From Shinella sp. UYSO24 (GTDB lineage Bacteria; Pseudomonadota; Alphaproteobacteria; Rhizobiales; Rhizobiaceae): a stretch of 64,000 nucleotides of DNA. The stretch spans positions 1 through 64,000 of the forward strand of contig CABHNZ010000006.1 in the NCBI GenBank assembly GCA_902167985.1, written 5' to 3'. The position numbers and the translations under genes are program-made. The notes below the pieces were generated by a model. It saw only the letters and a list, made by a program, of their open reading frames with translations, did not search any database and was not told the origin of the DNA. Every line of letters begins with the position of its first letter. Position 1 is the stretch's first letter. Positions 61,301 through 64,000 of the stretch are shown here, piece by piece.

Positions 61301-61515
61301 GAATTGTCCGTGGCAAAGACTGTCCGCGTCCCCGGCGTTGTGCCAATATCTCCGACAAAGCCGGCCTCGATCAGGCGCTCGAAAAGCCCTGCCGGTGGCA
61401 GAAGGCCACGGCCATGGCTGTGCCTGTTGCTACGGGCCGCTACATCGCCACGGCCGTCATCCTGGCCATCTCCGGGACCATCATCTTGGACTTGTGGCAG
61501 AAGGCGCGGAATCAT
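58394..61515 (-). CDS. YdiJ-type FAD-linked/Fe-S dehydrogenase (D-2-hydroxy acid dehydrogenase-like), one frameshift near 59455
   Basis: A large fusion of a GlcD-type FAD dehydrogenase and a GlpC-type Fe-S/CCG module, about 1040 residues when restored, like E. coli YdiJ. The FAD (PCMH) domain has VTPRGGGTGTNGQSLTSGLV and STDACGQGSCLYGKTSNHVL; the oxidase cap has YGMFGHVDAGVLHVRPALD and GEHGKGVRSEYVPDYFGD. After EVREA the frame breaks near 59455, then MDSCLACKACAGQCPVKVSV gives the ferredoxin-like cluster motif, and GCCGMSGTFGH the CCG motif. ATG 61515 is taken as the start. It is divergent from the SDR operon by 96 bases. It probably oxidises a D-2-hydroxy acid, with the nearby ETF as a possible acceptor. 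Confidence 0.85.
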
Positions 61516-61611
61516 GGGACGACTTTCAGAAAGCGCTTGAGCTTCGCCAAACTTGGCATATAAGTGATAACATACAATTTGAATGGTGCAACGTTCATAA
61601 AGAGGTGGAAC

Positions 61612-62361
61612 TTGAAGAACCAAACGACAGTCATCGTCGGCGGAGCATCCGGCCTTGGTCTCACCACGGCCAAGCTGATGATTTCCTATGGCGCGACGAA
61701 GATCGGCCTGATCGACCGCAACGAGGCGGCGCTTGCATCTGCGGCGGAAACCTTGCGCGCGCTGGGTGCCGAAGTTGCGACCGCTGCTGCCGATATCTCG
61801 CGTGCAGAGACGGCGCATGCGGGCTTTGCCGCTGTTGCCGAACAGCTCGGCCGTATTCATGTTCTCGTCAACAGCGCCGCCATCTATCCCCGCCGTCCGA
61901 TCCTCGAGATCACCGACGAGGAATGGGATCTGGAGAACGCGATCAACGTCAAGGGCACCTATCACATGATGGTGGCCGCCGTTCTGCACATGAAGAACTA
62001 CGTCAATGCACCGGAAGTCACCGGCCGCATCGTCAACGTCACCTCGGTTGACGCATTCAAGGCGCATCCGCAGAACGCCCATTACGCGGCGACCAAGGCT
62101 GCTGTCGTTAGCCTCACCAAGTCCTTCGCGCAGGAATGCGCCAAGGACCAGATCCTCGTCAATTCGGTGGCGCCTGCCGGCTTTGCGACAGACCGCGCCA
62201 AGGAACTCGGCTTCCTGCCGGAACTGGCCAAGGCCAGCGCGCTTGGCCGCGCGGCGGAACCGGTCGAAATGGCCGAGTGGATCGTCATGATGGCGTCGAG
62301 CCGCAACTCCTATGCGACCGGTGAGAACGTTGTCGTCAGCGGAGGCTATATCTATGTCTGA
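61612..62361 (+). CDS. short-chain dehydrogenase/reductase
   Basis: A 249-residue classical SDR. The cofactor motif is [18 protein letters not shown], with an Asp after strand 2 ([10 protein letters not shown]) that favours [18 protein letters not shown], the catalytic Ser in [10 protein letters not shown], and [18 protein letters not shown] are in place. GYATGEN-like [16 protein letters not shown] ends the protein. The TTG at 61612 is chosen because AGAGGTG lies upstream; a GTG at 61564 would lack one. It overlaps the next SDR gene by 8 bases. The pair may oxidise successive hydroxyl intermediates. Confidence 0.88.
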   Translation: MKNQTTVIVGGASGLGLTTAKLMISYGATKIGLIDRNEAALASAAETLRALGAEVATAAADISRAETAHAGFAAVAEQLGRIHVLVNSAAIYPRRPILEITDEEWDLENAINVKGTYHMMVAAVLHMKNYVNAPEVTGRIVNVTSVDAFKAHPQNAHYAATKAAVVSLTKSFAQECAKDQILVNSVAPAGFATDRAKELGFLPELAKASALGRAAEPVEMAEWIVMMASSRNSYATGENVVVSGGYIYV

Positions 62362-63093
62362 CGCTTTGCGGGTGGCCGTCGTGACCGGTGCCACAAGCGG
62401 CATCGGCAAGGCGACCGTGCAGGCGCTTCGCAGCAAGGGGCTGACCGTCTATGCGGTCGGCCGCAATGAAGAGGCGCTTTCCGAACTTGCTGCGACATGC
62501 GGCGCGCAAACCATTCGTGCAGATGTGCGCGATACTTCGGCCATCGTCGAGGCGCTGAAGGGCGTCGAGGTTGATGTTCTCGTCAACAATGCCGGCATTC
62601 TTTCGACCCGTGCCGTCTTTCAGGAGATCGATCCGGCAGAGATCGATGCGATGATCGATGTCAACCTGAAGGCGCCGATGCACCTGACGCGTGCGCTTCT
62701 GCCGGGCATGGTAGAGCGCCGCCGCGGCCATCTCATCTTCATCGGCTCGATCGGCGGGCAGTCGGCCTTCCCGAATTCTTCGGCCTATGGCGCCTCGAAG
62801 GCCGGGCTCTCGCTGTTTTGCGACAACCTTCGCCTCGACCTGCTCGGCTCTTCCGTTCGGGTAAGTGAGATCGTTCCAGGCGCGTGGAGACATCGCTCTA
62901 CCGCACCTCTATCCCGGGCAATCAGGCAAATGCCGTACTCTACGATGGCTATCGCTCGCTCCAGCCGGAAAATATTGCGAAGGTGATCGAGAGTGTCATC
63001 GACCTGCCGGTGTTTGTCGATGTCGCGCGGGTCGAGGTCTATCCGACCGACCAGGCCTCCGGCGGCGGCACGATGGTCAAGTTTCAGGGCTGA
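62354..63093 (+). CDS. short-chain dehydrogenase/reductase, one frameshift near 62880
   Basis: A 246-residue SDR in the restored frame. The cofactor motif is [20 protein letters not shown], with [11 protein letters not shown] after strand 2 favouring [21 protein letters not shown], the Ser in [20 protein letters not shown] and the Tyr/Lys pair YGASK are complete. The frame breaks after EIVPG near 62880, where a GGG run has lost one base; restored, it continues [20 protein letters not shown] to TMVKFQG. It overlaps the previous SDR gene and ends just before a stem-loop. A decayed relative of its tail lies at 16.5 kb. Confidence 0.87.
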
Positions 63094-63129
63094 ATATCGA
63101 ATGGCCCGGGCGGAGACATCCGCCCGGGC
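63073..63129 (+). repeat. 57-base repeat, copy 2 (SDR 3' end plus hairpin)
   Basis: Direct repeat of 16649-16705 with two mismatches. Here it covers the true 3' end of the intact SDR gene and the arms of its terminator, so this copy is likely nearer the original arrangement. Confidence 0.85.
63104..63129. terminator. stem-loop after the SDR gene
   Basis: An 11-bp perfect stem GCCCGGGCGGA / TCCGCCCGGGC with loop GACA begins 10 bases after the SDR stop. The copy at 16676 has a 15-bp stem; here the right arm lacks one C (GGGCAT against GGGCCAT), another single-base loss. Confidence 0.7.
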
Positions 63130-63651
63130 ATCTGCCTTTGCGGGCTGTCTCTCGGTATTCGTGTTGGCATCATGGTAAAGGACGCGAACGCATGGAGGGC
63201 CTGCGCTTTCACGTGGCAGATGCCGCGAGGGGGGCTCCGAAAAATAGAATAACAGTCCTTCCGTGTCTGCATGGAAGGAAGACTGTAGATCTCTGGCGGT
63301 CCGGCCGTCTTCGGCATTCCCGCGTGAGACGACCTGTCGTGGCCAATATCAAGGTCGCCATCGATCCGGGCAGGATAGGTTTTGATTCACGCAGAACCAA
63401 TATTCTTCTGCTGCGGGTCAGGTCGCACAGCGCCGGCATATGGACCGTTTACAAGGCTCGTTGTCTCCCGCCAACGCCATGTTTGCCTCGGAAAAACGTA
63501 GGCCCACTTGGATCATCCTCCCTACGGCGGCCTTCGACCGGATGGGGCTCGATGGCAGGAAGAGTTCGCAACGGTGATCCGCAGCAGCGACGCCATCAGC
63601 CGTCTGAACCTTCGGTGACGGATGCCGCGTCTCGACCGCTGCGGACAAGGC
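63130..63651. other. 522-base gap between convergent SDR genes
   Basis: No gene is recognised. An imperfect hairpin built on GTCTTCCTTCC-like arms (GTCCTTCCG at about 63255 and GGAAGGAAGAC at about 63271) lies in the middle and may be a terminator. Open frames on both strands here are short and show no family motif. Confidence 0.4.
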
Positions 63652-64000
63652 TTATCCGCCGAACCCCAGTTCCATGACGCCGCCATCGACCGGAAGATCG
63701 ATGCCTGTAATGAACGATGCCTCGGACGAGGCAAGAAAGAGGGCTGCCGCGGCGATATCCTCAGGCTGCCGACGCGTTTGAGCGGCACACGGGCTGCAAT
63801 CTGGCTCTCCATAGCCTGTAGCCCTTGGCCGGTTGCGCCCGTTGTCTTCGTCCAGATCGGCGTGGCGATGGGGCCCGGACTTATCGTGTTGACCCGAATG
63901 CCGCGAGCGGCCAATTCTCCGGCGATCGTCCTGCCCAGTGCACGCAGGCCGCCTTGCTGGCGGCATAGACCGATGTGTTTGGCATTGCATGGCATGGGCA
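63652..64000 (-). CDS. short-chain dehydrogenase, partial (5' end outside window), two frame breaks (63946, 63775)
   Basis: The C-terminal half of an SDR on the minus strand, cut by the window end. From the right edge, MPNTSVYAASKAA carries the catalytic Tyr-x-x-x-Lys. After one base lost near 63946 comes RALGRTIAGELAARGIRVNT with ISPGPIATPIWTK. A second lost base near 63775 separates PLKRVG from QPEDIAAAALFLASSEASFI. The ending GIDLPVDGGVMELGFGG is typical of FabG-like SDRs. The Rossmann N-terminus and the start are not in the window. Confidence 0.82.
   Translation of the reverse strand, partial: AHAMQCQTHRSMPPARRPACTGQDDRRRIGRSRHSGQHDKSGPHRHADLDEDNGRNRPRATGYGEPDCSPCAAQTRRQPEDIAAAALFLASSEASFITGIDLPVDGGVMELGFGG

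Noticed and set aside
61516..62436. Extension of the YdiJ-type frame upstream of 61515, across the SDR gene
   Set aside because: The extension is antisense to a well-supported SDR and has no homology to the YdiJ N-terminus; the ATG at 61515 gives a normal size.
63184..63316. Possible hairpin and CRISPR-like spacing near 63.25 kb
   Set aside because: Only one imperfect hairpin; no repeated units with spacers.

Overview
The window reads as accessory DNA of a Rhizobiaceae-type alphaproteobacterium (Rhizobium/Agrobacterium/Ensifer kind), possibly from a megaplasmid. This is inferred from the high-GC coding style, the dense ABC-transporter/catabolic layout, the IS21 remnant and the liv, fhu and etf gene types. 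No rRNA, tRNA, replication origin or CRISPR array was seen.

Layout. 0-1.4 kb: internally deleted IS21-family element (istA remnant, istB). 1.5-5.2 kb: moeA and a divergent DUF2325 gene with a ModE-like palindrome between them, then a Nudix hydrolase and a free-methionine sulfoxide reductase. 5.4-9.4 kb: minus-strand cluster of FAD urate hydroxylase (hpxO), LysR regulator, AIG2-like protein and a luciferase-type monooxygenase. 9.8-15.9 kb: LysR regulator divergent from a TonB-dependent siderophore receptor, FhuD-like binding protein and fused FhuB permease, with no ATPase gene. 15.9-16.8 kb: gene debris (TauE/SafE tail, SDR pseudogene, strong terminator).

16.8-30.9 kb: first catabolic unit. 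A ThDP-dependent synthase (minus) is divergent from an operon encoding a PotD-like binding protein, ATPase, two permeases, HyuA, HyuB, M24 peptidase, FCD GntR regulator and BisC-type molybdopterin oxidoreductase. It looks like uptake plus hydrolysis of an amide or cyclic-amide compound. 31.3-37.1 kb: a second PotABCD-type transporter operon on the minus strand, led by a CocE-type hydrolase. 37.9-39.2 kb: an amidohydrolase.

40.2-63.1 kb: second catabolic unit. It holds an SDR-like protein, ThDP enzyme, second HyuA/HyuB pair, aminotransferase, uronate-dehydrogenase-like epimerase, DAO-type flavoprotein, GcvA-like LysR regulator, complete livKHMGF transporter, ETF beta/alpha, GntR regulator, YdiJ-type FAD/Fe-S dehydrogenase and two SDRs. 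The plausible logic is Liv uptake, amide opening by HyuAB, transamination/oxidation, ThDP C-C chemistry, and electrons passed from flavoproteins to ETF. The window ends inside a further SDR on the minus strand.

A striking global feature is about 33 frame breaks in about 21 otherwise well-conserved genes. Every one is a net base loss, mostly one base in a short G/C run, and adding the lost bases restores family-typical lengths. I read most as base-calling or assembly deletions rather than real pseudogenes. Such genes are listed as CDS with the break noted; residue numbers and lengths refer to the restored frame where stated.
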